Position numbers and translations under genes: made by a program. Below are positions 17,970 to 27,976 of a DNA stretch of 64,000 nucleotides, in pieces. This DNA comes from Bacteroidota bacterium. Lineage in GTDB: Bacteria > Bacteroidota > Ignavibacteria > Kapaibacteriales > UBA2268. The first letter of the stretch is position 1. Each line of letters begins with the position of its first letter. The stretch spans positions 1 through 64,000 of the forward strand of contig JAJXYC010000019.1 in assembly GCA_021780815.1 (NCBI GenBank). Reading direction: 5' to 3'. The notes under the pieces are model-generated. The model worked only from the letters and a program-made list of their open reading frames with translations, searched no databases and was not told the origin of the DNA.

Positions 17970-18704
17970 TTAATTCTTATATGATTTTTTAAAGAAACTA
18001 TAAAAGTATCTTATATAACTTGCCAAAACATAAAAAAGCATAAAAGGGAACAAGAAATAACCTTGTGTAAGAAAAGATGTAATTAATCCAATAAACGCAA
18101 TGATAAAATTCCAAGGGTGCAATTGAATAGATTTCCAGCTCGGGCGGGGCAAATTATCAAACTTGATTATAGTAATCATAGAAATGGTGGCAATAATAGT
18201 AACAAAATAAATTCCAAAAATTCTCCAATAATCATAAATTAGCGAATTATTGAAATAAAAAATGACAAAAGAAATAATAAATAAAGCGGCTGCGGGTATA
18301 GGCATACCTTTAAAATGTGTTTTGTCTTCCAAAGTTGCTTGAACATTAAATCTGGCTAACCTATAAACTCCTGCAAGAGCAGGCAAAGAAGAAAGAAAAA
18401 CACCTATTTCATTAAGTTGATTAAAGTAAACTTGATATAACATAAATGCTGGGGCAACGCCAAAAGAGACAGCATCGCAAAGTGAATCAAGTTCAACGCC
18501 AATTGCACTTGTTGAACGTATTAAACGGGCAACCACACCATCTAAAGCATCAAAAATTCCGGCGATTAATATCATTATTGCCGCAATTTCGTATTCACTT
18601 CGTGCAATATAAATTATTGCTGTAAATCCAGAAAACAAATTCCCTAAAGTCAATAAATTGGGTATTATGGATTTTGTTATTCTTATTTTCATATTAATTT
18701 TCAT
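17970..18704 (-). CDS. pssA: CDP-diacylglycerol-serine O-phosphatidyltransferase
   Basis: A 244-residue membrane enzyme that makes phosphatidylserine from CDP-diacylglycerol and serine. The CDP-alcohol transferase signature D-G-x2-A-R-x8-G-x3-D-x3-D is intact in the segment starting DALDGVVAR and ending ELDSLCDAVSFG. Several hydrophobic segments indicate a polytopic membrane protein. The first ATG (18704) overlaps the end of psd by 11 bases; the alternative ATG at 18692 begins one base after the psd stop. Either way the two are translationally linked, and their reactions are consecutive. Confidence 0.93.
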   Translation of the reverse strand: MKINMKIRITKSIIPNLLTLGNLFSGFTAIIYIARSEYEIAAIMILIAGIFDALDGVVARLIRSTSAIGVELDSLCDAVSFGVAPAFMLYQVYFNQLNEIGVFLSSLPALAGVYRLARFNVQATLEDKTHFKGMPIPAAALFIISFVIFYFNNSLIYDYWRIFGIYFVTIIATISMITIIKFDNLPRPSWKSIQLHPWNFIIAFIGLITSFLTQGYFLFPFMLFYVLASYIRYFYSFFKKSYKN

Positions 18705-19380
18705 ATTTGGAGATTTGCTTTGGTAACTTTGCTAATATAGTATTAGCGGCGACGACCTTATTGCCAACTTGAGTTATAATTTCTGAATTTGCAGGTAAAT
18801 GAATATCCATTCTAGAACCAAATTTCATCATTCCGAAACGTTTGCCAATTGTTACGTTATCACCGACTTTAATATCCCAAACCAATCTTCGTGCGAGAAT
18901 CCCTACGATTTGTTTAAATAAAACTTTCCCATAATGATTTTGTAAGCCAAATAATGTTTGTTGATTTTGTGTAGAGGCTTCACTTTTGCTGGCTATAAGC
19001 TTTCGTCCCGCTACAAATTTGAAATATTCAATCACACCTGTTGCGGGTATTCTGTTTACGTGAACATCCATTGGAGATAAAAAAATACTAATTCTTTTTG
19101 TTTTTTCTTGGAAGTAATTAGATTCAAAGTCGTCAGCAATTTCCACAATAGTGCCATCTGCTGGTGAAAGAATCGTTCTTCTATCGTTTAAAGCTTCTTC
19201 TGGAATTTTTCTTTCAGGGTCCCGAAAGAACCAGAATGCAATAAAAATAATATAAAGTCCAATTAAGGCAAATAAAATGGATAAAAACCAAAAATTTATT
19301 AGGAAGTAAGCCCCAGTTAAACTTAACAAGCCAATTATTATTAAAATAATAAAATTACCTATTCCGTACCGAGTAATCAT
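18694..19380 (-). CDS. psd: Phosphatidylserine decarboxylase proenzyme
   Basis: A 228-residue short-form decarboxylase that converts phosphatidylserine to phosphatidylethanolamine. Two membrane segments lie at about 10-30 and 33-53. The body contains SPADG (72-76), MDVHVNR (104-110) and the self-cleavage site KFGSR, where Gly188-Ser189 should generate the pyruvoyl cofactor. It is the first gene of the psd-pssA-purS-purQ run. It is divergent from dnaN, with a palindromic AT-rich element between them. Confidence 0.93.
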   Translation of the reverse strand: MITRYGIGNFIILIIIGLLSLTGAYFLINFWFLSILFALIGLYIIFIAFWFFRDPERKIPEEALNDRRTILSPADGTIVEIADDFESNYFQEKTKRISIFLSPMDVHVNRIPATGVIEYFKFVAGRKLIASKSEASTQNQQTLFGLQNHYGKVLFKQIVGILARRLVWDIKVGDNVTIGKRFGMMKFGSRMDIHLPANSEIITQVGNKVVAANTILAKLPKQISKYEN

Positions 19381-19431
19381 GTGGATAAATTCCTTTTATT
19401 TTGTTGATAACTAATCAATTTATTTCTCAAA

Positions 19432-19460
19432 AAAAACTTTTTAAAATATAAAAAGTTTTT
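19432..19460. repeat. AT-rich inverted repeat between divergent psd and dnaN
   Basis: Perfect 11-base arms (19432-19442 and 19450-19460, A5-C-T5 and A5-G-T5) flank a 7-base spacer. It lies in the shared promoter region, 52 bases before psd and about 54 before dnaN. It could be an operator, a hairpin in either leader, or chance in AT-rich sequence. Confidence 0.45.
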
Positions 19461-19514
19461 AAATTGCAAATTTATGAATAATTAAGTTAATAAAATTAAT
19501 TTTAAGTGAGTATT

Positions 19515-20699
19515 ATGAAATTTAAATCAACAATTGATACCCTGAACGAACTATTAAATCGTGTAATACCGATTGTTCCTCAGAAATCCACAATATTAGT
19601 ATTACAATACCTTCACGTAACTTTGCAAGGAAATGAATTAAAAGTGATGGTTACAAATGAGGAACTCTCGTTATTAACTACAATTGAAGTTGAAGGTATA
19701 GAAGATGGGTCCGTTCTATTTCCTGCAAAAAAGTTTAACGAGATTGTAAAATTGTTATCAAAGGGAAGTGAAGTAACAATTTCTGTTGATTCGGACAATT
19801 ATGAGGTTACTTTAAACTACAATAAAGGTAAGTTTAAGTTTAAGGGCATAGAACCAGATGAGTTTGTAGATGTCGTATATCTCTTTAAAGGTCAAATACC
19901 AATGATAGAAGAATTATCTACAAAAATTGAGCAAGGAGAAAATGTTGCTTTGTTTAAGAAAGGAGTTCTACAAAAAGTATCGGATAGATTGCTGTTTGCT
20001 GTTTCTACTGAAGAATACAAGCCTGCAATGACAGGAGTTTTATTCCAATTCCGTGAAAAGCAATTAATTACTGCGGCTACTGACGGATATAGATTAAATA
20101 GATATATTATCAATGATGAAGGAATTATATTTTCTAAATTATTCGATGTAATTATTCCTGCACATTCTCTTGAATTCCTTAAGAAAATTGATTCTGACAT
20201 AATAATGAACGTGATTTATGAAAACGAAGCACCCAAATTTTTAAGATTTGACTACGATGATACTGTTTTTGTAACTCGTATAATTAACGAAAAATATCCT
20301 CCTTATGAGACTATCATACCAGAGGAATTTGAGTTTACTGCGTTTGTTCCCTTAAATGAATTAATTAATACTATGAAACGTGTTTCGCTTTCTTCAAATA
20401 ATGTTTCTAAATTAGTTGTTTTAAAATTTGAAAATAATCAACTAAATGCTAATACCCAAAATGAAGAAACAGGAGAATTAGCAGAAGAAACTCTTCCTTG
20501 CGAAATGAATTTTAGTAGTTTTGAAATAGGTGTGAAATATGATTATTTCTTGCAATCACTACAGCACCTATATTATGAAGGTAACAACGAAGATATTGCT
20601 GAAATTCGTTTTAATGACCCAGTAAAAGCTTTCATTATTTGTCCAAAAGACCAATATGAAACATTAATAATGTTAAATATGCCAGTTAGATATAAATAA
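19515..20699 (+). CDS. dnaN: DNA polymerase III beta subunit (sliding clamp)
   Basis: A 394-residue clamp that tethers DNA polymerase III to DNA. The three-domain DnaN fold is recognisable from MKFKSTIDTLNELL at the N terminus to the C-terminal MLNMPVRYK, the usual end. The chosen start is the ATG at 19515, three codons inside a GTG at 19506; the weak GTGAG site overlaps that GTG and so favours the ATG. The protein is slightly longer than usual owing to an acidic insert near residues 310-325. It is not next to dnaA or recF here. A terminator hairpin follows. Confidence 0.94.
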   Translation: MKFKSTIDTLNELLNRVIPIVPQKSTILVLQYLHVTLQGNELKVMVTNEELSLLTTIEVEGIEDGSVLFPAKKFNEIVKLLSKGSEVTISVDSDNYEVTLNYNKGKFKFKGIEPDEFVDVVYLFKGQIPMIEELSTKIEQGENVALFKKGVLQKVSDRLLFAVSTEEYKPAMTGVLFQFREKQLITAATDGYRLNRYIINDEGIIFSKLFDVIIPAHSLEFLKKIDSDIIMNVIYENEAPKFLRFDYDDTVFVTRIINEKYPPYETIIPEEFEFTAFVPLNELINTMKRVSLSSNNVSKLVVLKFENNQLNANTQNEETGELAEETLPCEMNFSSFEIGVKYDYFLQSLQHLYYEGNNEDIAEIRFNDPVKAFIICPKDQYETLIMLNMPVRYK

Positions 20700-20724
20700 T
20701 AATATTGTTCGCATCTTAAAATTA

Positions 20725-20761
20725 AAAAGAGGCTACCTCCCAAAAAGAAGTAGTCTCTTTT
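20725..20761 (+). terminator. Rho-independent terminator after dnaN
   Basis: A 12-bp stem (20725-20736 with 20750-20761) with a single G-T wobble and a 13-base loop. The 3' arm ends in T4 and is followed by TGTC. It lies 26 bases after the dnaN stop and before the convergent DUF3108 gene. Confidence 0.75.
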
Positions 20762-20845
20762 GTCATTACAACATTTATTTTTTATTATCGAATGTGAGTA
20801 ATTGAACAAAAAATACTTATATATTGATTGTGAAATTATATTTTC

Positions 20846-21703
20846 CTATTGAATTTTTGCTTTAATTGGACCACGAATTCCTTTATAACTGGTTAATTTT
20901 GCTTCAACATAACCAATAGGGATTTTTGTAGCTACTTTCACAGGTATTTTTCTATCGTCATCTGTAAGCCATATATAAATAGAACCTTCACTTTTAAAGA
21001 GACCACCTTCAACGACAAGCGGTTCAATAACGATGCAGTTAAATTTTCCAGCGTCTACTTCGGCAACATCTTTTCCGAGTATTTTTACTCCAAGCTTCCA
21101 AGTTTTATTGTCAAAGAAATTTTCTAAATAAAAAACAGTACCTTTGCTCATACTTGATAAATCAAGAGTACGTACATAATAAAAAGCAGAAACAATATCG
21201 TTGATATATTCAGGTACATCATAACTTTTATCACCAGTCCAAGTTTTTTTATTGAATTGGTCAAAATATGCTTTTGCGTCTCTTTTGTAGTTTCCTTCAC
21301 GTATAGTTTGTGTAAATTCCCAAGGGAAAATTCCACCAACATCAATAATTGAAGAATACGCATCACGTACTCTGTATAAAAAATCTAAACTTTCTAATGA
21401 CCTAACTTCAAATTGAACATTATAACATTCTCTACCGTATTTATAAACAGGTGAGGGAGATATTTGCAAATAGCCTGTCCCAGCAGTTATGAACTTATAA
21501 CCAACTTTATAATCAAGACGTTCACCAAATCCATATGCTTCATTTGGAACATAGCGGAATTTATAATTTGCAATTTTGACTGAATCAATAGGATGAAAAG
21601 ATTGACTTTGTGAATTACTTTTATAAAAATTTATAAAAATAACAATTAAAGTGCAACACAATAAAAATGATAAAAATAATAAAACCTTATAATACTTTTT
21701 CAT
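20846..21703 (-). CDS. DUF3108-family envelope protein
   Basis: A 285-residue protein with one N-terminal membrane segment or uncleaved signal (about 7-28) and a periplasmic domain like DUF3108: FGERLDYKVGYKFITAGTG near residue 60, then beta-strand-rich sequence ending with IPVKVATKIPIGYVEAKLT. DUF3108 proteins are periplasmic and of unsettled role; the fold resembles lipocalin- or LolB-like lipid binders. It is followed by the response regulator gene upstream on the same strand after a 76-base gap, so cotranscription is possible. Confidence 0.75.
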   Translation of the reverse strand: MKKYYKVLLFLSFLLCCTLIVIFINFYKSNSQSQSFHPIDSVKIANYKFRYVPNEAYGFGERLDYKVGYKFITAGTGYLQISPSPVYKYGRECYNVQFEVRSLESLDFLYRVRDAYSSIIDVGGIFPWEFTQTIREGNYKRDAKAYFDQFNKKTWTGDKSYDVPEYINDIVSAFYYVRTLDLSSMSKGTVFYLENFFDNKTWKLGVKILGKDVAEVDAGKFNCIVIEPLVVEGGLFKSEGSIYIWLTDDDRKIPVKVATKIPIGYVEAKLTSYKGIRGPIKAKIQ

Positions 21704-21779
21704 AATGAATTCTTTTTCGTTATTAAACGAAAAAACAGTGATTTCATTGATTAAAGATTAAATAATGAGTATTGAGAAA

Positions 21780-22463
21780 TTAATTATCCGATGCAAAATC
21801 CCTCATTCGGTAACCAACTCCACGAATACTTTGAATTAATTGTTTATTTTTCTTATAATCAATTTTCAAACGAATTCTTTTAACGTAAACATCAATAATA
21901 TTAGAATCAGGGTCAAATGTATGTTTCCAAACGTGTTGAGTAATAGTGCTACGGCTTAAAATTCTATTTTTATTTCGGATTAAATATTCAAGCAAAGTAT
22001 ATTCCTTAGTAGTGAGTTCAATTTCTTTGCCATCTCTGATTGCGATATGAGAAACAGTATCAAGTAACAGGTCGCCACATTTCAACGTAGTTGTTTTATC
22101 AGGCAAAGTTCTTCTTAAAATTGAGCGTAAGCGTGCTGCCAATTCTTCAATAGCAAATGGTTTCCCTAAAAAATCATCTGCTCCCAAATCTAACCCACGT
22201 ACTCTGTCTTCAACATCATCTCTGCCACTTAATAAAATTATTGGGGTTGTTACACCTGATTCTCGTAATTCTCTTAATACAGAAAAACCATCTCGACCGG
22301 GTAAAATTACGTCTAAAACGACTGCATCAAATAAATTATTTAAAATAACTTCAATTGCATCGTTACCGTTATCAATTAATTCAACAATAAACCTTTCTTG
22401 TTCTAATCCGTGATGGATAAAAGAACCAATTTTAGGGTCATCTTCTACTACTAATATTCGCAT
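21780..22463 (-). CDS. OmpR/PhoB-family response regulator
   Basis: A 227-residue two-domain regulator. The receiver domain (1-115) has the acidic pair Asp8-Asp9, phospho-acceptor Asp51, Ser79 and Lys101. The C-terminal winged helix (about 128-222) has the ELTTKEYTLLEYL and SNIIDVYVKRIR segments that bind DNA and the polymerase-facing loop. No histidine kinase gene is adjacent on either side, so the partner is elsewhere. Targets are unknown; the DUF3108 gene directly downstream is one candidate. Confidence 0.92.
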   Translation of the reverse strand: MRILVVEDDPKIGSFIHHGLEQERFIVELIDNGNDAIEVILNNLFDAVVLDVILPGRDGFSVLRELRESGVTTPIILLSGRDDVEDRVRGLDLGADDFLGKPFAIEELAARLRSILRRTLPDKTTTLKCGDLLLDTVSHIAIRDGKEIELTTKEYTLLEYLIRNKNRILSRSTITQHVWKHTFDPDSNIIDVYVKRIRLKIDYKKNKQLIQSIRGVGYRMRDFASDN

Positions 22464-22501
22464 AATTTTATTAATTATTTTTTGTTAAACATCATATTAA
22501 T

Positions 22502-25429
22502 TTATTTTCTCACAAAAACTGGATAAATATCTCTTGAGCCATCTGATAGTTCTAATAATATATAATACATTCCATTGGCAACTAGATCTCCTTTTGAATT
22601 TAATCCATCCCAATACTCGCAATAAACTATATTTTTATTGTTATATTTATTGCTAATTATTTCTTTTACAACTCTGTTGCCTTGGTCTATAATTTTTATA
22701 CTTGTATTTGCATCACTGGGTATTGAGTAAACTATACTTAGCATTTCATGATAAGGCTGAAATGGATTAGGGGATACAATATTAATATATTTTGGTTTTA
22801 CATTGTAAATTAATGTATCAAATTGAGAACAACCAGCAAGACAAGACGACTTAATTTTTATGCTATCTGAAATACCTAGAGGAATATTCCAAAAAAAAGT
22901 TCCTGCTGAAAAAGCAACTGTACTAATTAAATTTAGGCTATCTTGTATCATATCTCCATATAGAAAATATAAAGAATCGCATTTATTCTGTGTTTGCAAT
23001 GTATCCCAATGAAAAATCAAAGTTGGACAATTAGTTAAACAAGGTTCCAAAGTTAAGCCTAACTCTTGTGGTAAAACTTGAATTGGATAAATGGCTGAAG
23101 AATCTAACATATTTGTTCTGGTTACTATTATTCTTGCGTAAAGTGTTGTTTGGAAATTTGATTCGTAAATATTAAAAATTGGGAGACAAGGAATTTGTCC
23201 TGTAATGCTTAACGTAGTATCTGATGAGGAAGATTGTGTGGATAAAGAAATCCATTGAGTTTTATCAATGCTAATTTGTAAAGTTGTTGAATCAACACAA
23301 CGAATTGAACCACTTACGGTTAAATTATCGCCGATATGATATGGTTTTGCTATAAAAGTAGAATCAATAAAGATTACAGGTTTTTCAAATGATAAATAAT
23401 GAGAAGTATCTTTGATTAAATTAGGATTTCGGTATCCAGAAACTATGAAATAACCAGTTTTTCCTGCAACAAGCGAATCAACAACATAAACAAAATCTAC
23501 ATTTTCCGAATTATTTAGAACATTTTCAGCAATGGAAAATTTGGGACCGATAGGGGAATAAAGAGAATCAGACGGCTGAAATTCAACACGTACTTTTTGC
23601 TCTGATAAAATTAAATTTGACCACTTTATTGTTAAAGTATCACCATAGCAATAGTTTGTTGTAATGGAAGAGGCATTATGTTCTGGGAACACTATGCTCA
23701 AAGAATTTGGAATAATTGAACCAAAAACATAAGTGCTGTCATTAGTCGTAACAATTAAATCGTTTTTACCATCACCTTCTAAATCTGCAATAGCGATAGA
23801 AAAAATAGTTTGGTTTTCGAAACTATGTGTGAAAAGTGTATCAAAAGGTAATCCAAGTCGGAAACGTTCATCTTGATAATCTCTTAAACGAAGAACACGA
23901 ATTGTTCCTCCATCAACGAGAAAAATTTCTTCTTTACCATTAGGGTTATTGTCAAAGTTATTTACAGCGGCAACCCAGCCATTGATTCTTTGGGTGCAGA
24001 TAGTATCTAATGGGAACAAGTTTTGATAAGGTGGTGATGGCTTTTGAATAACAGCATTTGGTTGATATCGCAAAATCATTAATTTATTATCTGGGTAAGC
24101 AAAATCAGGAGTTGATTGAGTTACAATAATTTCATTTCCAGGATTGTTCGGGAAATAAGGTAGCCATTGATTGTTTCCATCAACATTGCCAACTGCCACA
24201 GACCAATAATGATTAGTGCCACCAGTAAAAGGGGGATCATCTGGTGTATTAGGTAAAGTTTGAGGTATTCCATTTTCGTCAAATATATATAATTTAGATG
24301 TTCCGTTAGAACCATCTATTCCACTATATTCCTCAGTAGCAAGAATATATGACGAAGTATTATTATTAAAGTCAGTGAGATTTACCAAGTAAGGTCTTAT
24401 TAATGGGCGTTTACCATTTTGTATTGTTCCAAAATCGTAAGCGGGGAATGCAGAATTAATAGCATTTGTGCTAATATCAAAACTTAATAGATATGGTTTG
24501 TTTGATTGAGTTGATAAATTTATTGTATTATTTATAGTAACCGAATCTGAATTACTTGGCAAGCAAGGTAATAAAAGCAAAGTTTTACCTGATTGGGTTT
24601 GTCCTGCTGACGGCTGAAAGCGATTGACTTCGGGTCCTGTTGTTACTCGGGAACTTAACTCATCACCAATATCAGGTAAAGGATAATTAGAAGAATTTCT
24701 ATCGATATTAAATTCAACTAATCCTCTAAGAAAAGGAGGATTTGCCGTAGAATTTGAAGTTTGTGGTGTATGTGTGTTAGCTGTGGCATAAAGTAAAACA
24801 TTATTGTTATAAAGTTTTCCTGCGAAAGGTTTGATTGAGGCATAAATATTTGGAGCGAAATCCCGCATATTAATTGCAAATCTACGATTTACTAAAATTG
24901 TATCTGCTTGTGTGTTGTAAGTAAAAAAGTATGTATTTGCTATGGAATCAACGCTTGTTTCCATACTTTCAGCAACAAGAACGCCTGGTCTTGTTCCGCC
25001 TGCAATATTAGTAGAATTGGTATCAAGGAGCAAAGATAGACCTTTAATGCCATATATCCCTTTTGGGATTTCATATATTTTAGCAAGTTTTCCTGTTCCA
25101 TTAATTATTATAATTTTTTCGCCAATAACAGCGGCAATTTCATTTGGAGCATAAGGAAATTGGTTAGAAATAGTATCATTTGCAATAATATTGCCAACAA
25201 GTGGCTGAACTTGACCAGATATGTATGGAGTTGACCACTTTAATACAATAGAATCAAGAGACTGTGTGTTTGATTTGTGGCTATTATGTTTCGTTGCTGA
25301 AACATCTCCTTCAAGAAAAAGCCAATTTGAAGGACTTGCTAATTGAGATTTAGGTTGAGCTTGTAATGTTGTAATTAAACTTACAAAAATGAAAAGTGTA
25401 AATAATATGTGTTTTTTTAAATGTTTCAT
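22502..25429 (-). CDS. Large secreted protein with T9SS sorting domain, unknown function
   Basis: A 975-residue exported protein. The ATG at 25429 gives a standard signal peptide (KHLKKHILFTLFIFVSL, cleavage near LQAQ); the frame is open upstream to 25510 but that would put 27 residues ahead of it. The middle has VCBS/FG-GAP-like segments (DLEGDGKNDLIVTTND) and beta-sandwich stretches with several Cys (CLTNCP, CLAGC). The end, from SPNPFQPYHEML to FVRK, is a FlgD-like T9SS type A domain. No catalytic motif was recognised; it is probably a surface adhesin or scaffold. Confidence 0.8.
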   Translation of the reverse strand: MKHLKKHILFTLFIFVSLITTLQAQPKSQLASPSNWLFLEGDVSATKHNSHKSNTQSLDSIVLKWSTPYISGQVQPLVGNIIANDTISNQFPYAPNEIAAVIGEKIIIINGTGKLAKIYEIPKGIYGIKGLSLLLDTNSTNIAGGTRPGVLVAESMETSVDSIANTYFFTYNTQADTILVNRRFAINMRDFAPNIYASIKPFAGKLYNNNVLLYATANTHTPQTSNSTANPPFLRGLVEFNIDRNSSNYPLPDIGDELSSRVTTGPEVNRFQPSAGQTQSGKTLLLLPCLPSNSDSVTINNTINLSTQSNKPYLLSFDISTNAINSAFPAYDFGTIQNGKRPLIRPYLVNLTDFNNNTSSYILATEEYSGIDGSNGTSKLYIFDENGIPQTLPNTPDDPPFTGGTNHYWSVAVGNVDGNNQWLPYFPNNPGNEIIVTQSTPDFAYPDNKLMILRYQPNAVIQKPSPPYQNLFPLDTICTQRINGWVAAVNNFDNNPNGKEEIFLVDGGTIRVLRLRDYQDERFRLGLPFDTLFTHSFENQTIFSIAIADLEGDGKNDLIVTTNDSTYVFGSIIPNSLSIVFPEHNASSITTNYCYGDTLTIKWSNLILSEQKVRVEFQPSDSLYSPIGPKFSIAENVLNNSENVDFVYVVDSLVAGKTGYFIVSGYRNPNLIKDTSHYLSFEKPVIFIDSTFIAKPYHIGDNLTVSGSIRCVDSTTLQISIDKTQWISLSTQSSSSDTTLSITGQIPCLPIFNIYESNFQTTLYARIIVTRTNMLDSSAIYPIQVLPQELGLTLEPCLTNCPTLIFHWDTLQTQNKCDSLYFLYGDMIQDSLNLISTVAFSAGTFFWNIPLGISDSIKIKSSCLAGCSQFDTLIYNVKPKYINIVSPNPFQPYHEMLSIVYSIPSDANTSIKIIDQGNRVVKEIISNKYNNKNIVYCEYWDGLNSKGDLVANGMYYILLELSDGSRDIYPVFVRK

Positions 25430-25701
25430 TTTTATTGTTTTATTTCTTTTAACATTACAAAGACTTTGCTTATTTTTAAATTTACAAATTAATAAAAATT
25501 TCATAATCATTTAATATTTTATTGGAAAATTTTTTTCTTTTTATTAAAAATTAATTAACTGTTTATTAAAAAAATGAATAAAAAATTAAAAAAACAAAGA
25601 AAAAATTATACCAAAAAAAATTATTATTGTAACTTTATTATTAATACAATTGTTATTAATTTTATATTTTCATTTTTAACAAAATTTTAAAGAGTAGCAT
25701 T
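25430..25701. other. Divergent AT-rich intergenic region
   Basis: About 270 bases separate two divergent T9SS cargo genes. The sequence is extremely A/T-rich with A-runs at 25561-25620. A TAATTTTA resembling the -7 box lies upstream of the plus-strand gene near 25657. No RNA gene, repeat or small reading frame with support was seen. Confidence 0.5.
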
Positions 25702-27831
25702 ATGAAATTTGTTCCAATTTTAATTACAACTATTTTTCTCAATTTATTTGTAGGAAATGCACAAATAGTAGTTATACAAGGAAATGGTAACTCAGCGCAA
25801 TCTTGGCAAGACCACTATGACCAAGCGCCAAATGTAGGGAGTTGTTTTGAAGGAGTTTTAAAAGATTCGGAAAAACAAGAAATATTAAATTATGTGAATC
25901 TTATTAGAAGTTTGCATAATTTAGTTCCTGTAACTTACGATTATACTGGTGATTCTTATGCTCAAAAAGCGAGTTTAATTCAAGTAGCAAACTCTTTTTT
26001 AAGCCATACTCCACCAACATCGGCATCTTGCTATTCTGACGATGGTTATTATGGTTCAGAGAATTCAAACTTGTTCTTATATCAAATGACAGGAAGTAAT
26101 TCAGACGTAGATTCCAAAGATGCTGTAACAGGTTGGATGTGGGACAATAATTCTGCAAATGCCCAAGACCGTTGTGGGCATAGACGTGCAATTATTAATC
26201 CATTTGTTACAAAAATTTCTTTCGGGCGAGTTGATGGGCAATCCAATGTTGGAAATTCTTGGGGTATTGGGATGGCACTAAAATATATGGATAATGTAAA
26301 TGGCGATATCTCTGCAAGGCCTATTGATTATGTGGCATATCCTTATCAATCCTATCCAATCGAATTGGTTGATAAATCTTGGTATCTTTCTTTTTCTCCT
26401 TTTTATGATATGACAGGTTGGTATAAAAATACAAACGTTGATTACACCAATGTTCAAATATCAGTTACTAAAGAAGATGGTACCCCTTTAAATGTTAATT
26501 CTATCATTTATGATTTTGAAGGTTGGGGTGCTATTCAAAATAATTTAAGATGGAAAGTTGATGGTTTACAAAATGAAATAAAGTATATTGTAGATATTAA
26601 AAATATAGTGGTAAACGGACAAAACAAAGAATATAATTATTGGTTTAAACTTACTGATAATATTTATAATCAAAAACCAGATATACCTTTATTATCATAT
26701 CCACAAGATAATGCTCAAAATGTTCCTTTAAATGTAAGTTTTTCGTGGTCAGTTGTAAATTACGCTTATAGTTACAAGTTCCAATTATCTACTGATTTTA
26801 ACTTTCAAAATATCGTGAAAGATACAACCGTTGCTTCAAATGGAATTATTGCACAAGGATTAACTCCTTCAACTCAATATTTTTGGAGAGTACGAGCTAT
26901 AAACGATATTGGGCAAAGTGATTGGGCACAAACATTTACTTATACAACAGCTGCCCCAAAACCAGACAAACCAAATTTAGTTTATCCTACTAATAATTTA
27001 CAAGATGTATCAATTATTCCTACATTTAAATGGAATAATATTGCGGGTGCTCAAACATATCAAATTCAAGTTGCCTACAAAAGCGATTTTAGTGGTTTTT
27101 CTGTTATAGTTGATAAAAGCGGTTTAACTGATACTACTTTTACACCTGATGCTGGTCAATTGGATAACTCTATGACTTATTACTGGCGAGTTGCAAGTTA
27201 TGCCAATGGTCAAAAAAGCACTTATTCAAATGTCTGGTCTTTCAAAACTAAAGCACAAGTAATTCCTGATCCAGCAACTTTGTCTTATCCTGCTAATAAT
27301 GCCGTTGATGTTGAATTAACTCCACTTCTTAAATGGGACGATATGCCTAATGCTACTACTTATAAAGTGCAAGTAGCAACTAATTATAATTTTGCTCAAG
27401 ATAATATTGTAATTAACCAAGCTGTTAATCAAAGTTCTTATCAGGTGAAATCTTCTGAATTGCAACCTAACATTAAATATTATTGGCGTGTTCAATCTAT
27501 TGGAGAAAGTGGTTTTAGTGATTGGTCTTTGATTTGGATATTTACTACTGGCTCTGAGCAAAGTGTTAAAACAAAAATGGAAGATGGAACTATTCAAATT
27601 ATTCCAAATCCAACTTCTGACTTTGTTTCTATTAAAGTTAATAAAGATATTGCTTATAATGCAACAATTCAGGTATACGATTTATTTGGCTATCTAGTTC
27701 ATTCTTCTCTTGTTAATTCACAAACAAATGGTGAGTTTGACTTGAATTTATCAAAACTTCCAGTTGGAATTTATTATTTTAGAATTCAAACAAATGGTGA
27801 TATCTATACGGGCAAAATCGAAAAAATTTAA
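25702..27831 (+). CDS. Secreted CAP-domain protein with fibronectin-like repeats and T9SS domain
   Basis: A 709-residue exported protein. The signal peptide is about 1-20 (cleavage near GNAQ). A CAP/SCP domain covers about 50-190, with candidate cavity residues His102, Glu120 and His160. Three fibronectin-like repeats of about 95 residues start near 325, 420 and 520; each begins with a Pro-rich YP-x-(D/N)N-A motif and has YxWRV near its end. The T9SS type A domain starts near IIPNPTSDF. CAP proteins act outside the cell as peptidases, lipid binders or adhesins; here the role is open. An AGAGT site precedes the ATG. Confidence 0.88.
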   Translation: MKFVPILITTIFLNLFVGNAQIVVIQGNGNSAQSWQDHYDQAPNVGSCFEGVLKDSEKQEILNYVNLIRSLHNLVPVTYDYTGDSYAQKASLIQVANSFLSHTPPTSASCYSDDGYYGSENSNLFLYQMTGSNSDVDSKDAVTGWMWDNNSANAQDRCGHRRAIINPFVTKISFGRVDGQSNVGNSWGIGMALKYMDNVNGDISARPIDYVAYPYQSYPIELVDKSWYLSFSPFYDMTGWYKNTNVDYTNVQISVTKEDGTPLNVNSIIYDFEGWGAIQNNLRWKVDGLQNEIKYIVDIKNIVVNGQNKEYNYWFKLTDNIYNQKPDIPLLSYPQDNAQNVPLNVSFSWSVVNYAYSYKFQLSTDFNFQNIVKDTTVASNGIIAQGLTPSTQYFWRVRAINDIGQSDWAQTFTYTTAAPKPDKPNLVYPTNNLQDVSIIPTFKWNNIAGAQTYQIQVAYKSDFSGFSVIVDKSGLTDTTFTPDAGQLDNSMTYYWRVASYANGQKSTYSNVWSFKTKAQVIPDPATLSYPANNAVDVELTPLLKWDDMPNATTYKVQVATNYNFAQDNIVINQAVNQSSYQVKSSELQPNIKYYWRVQSIGESGFSDWSLIWIFTTGSEQSVKTKMEDGTIQIIPNPTSDFVSIKVNKDIAYNATIQVYDLFGYLVHSSLVNSQTNGEFDLNLSKLPVGIYYFRIQTNGDIYTGKIEKI

Positions 27832-27894
27832 TTTGTTTTAAATTTATTTAGATTTGCAGAAAAGTTTTAAAACAATAATACAAATAACAAAATC

Positions 27895-27930
27895 AAGCCC
27901 CAATTGCATAAGTAATTGGGGCTTTTCTTT
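27895..27930 (+). terminator. Rho-independent terminator after the CAP-domain gene
   Basis: An 11-bp perfect stem (27895-27905 with 27914-27924) with an 8-base loop, followed by TTCTTTTT on the plus strand. The minus side has a weaker T-tract towards the convergent serC. Confidence 0.85.
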
Positions 27931-27976
27931 TTAAGAATAAAAAATGTTTTTCAGATGAAATGTAAATAATAAAAAA

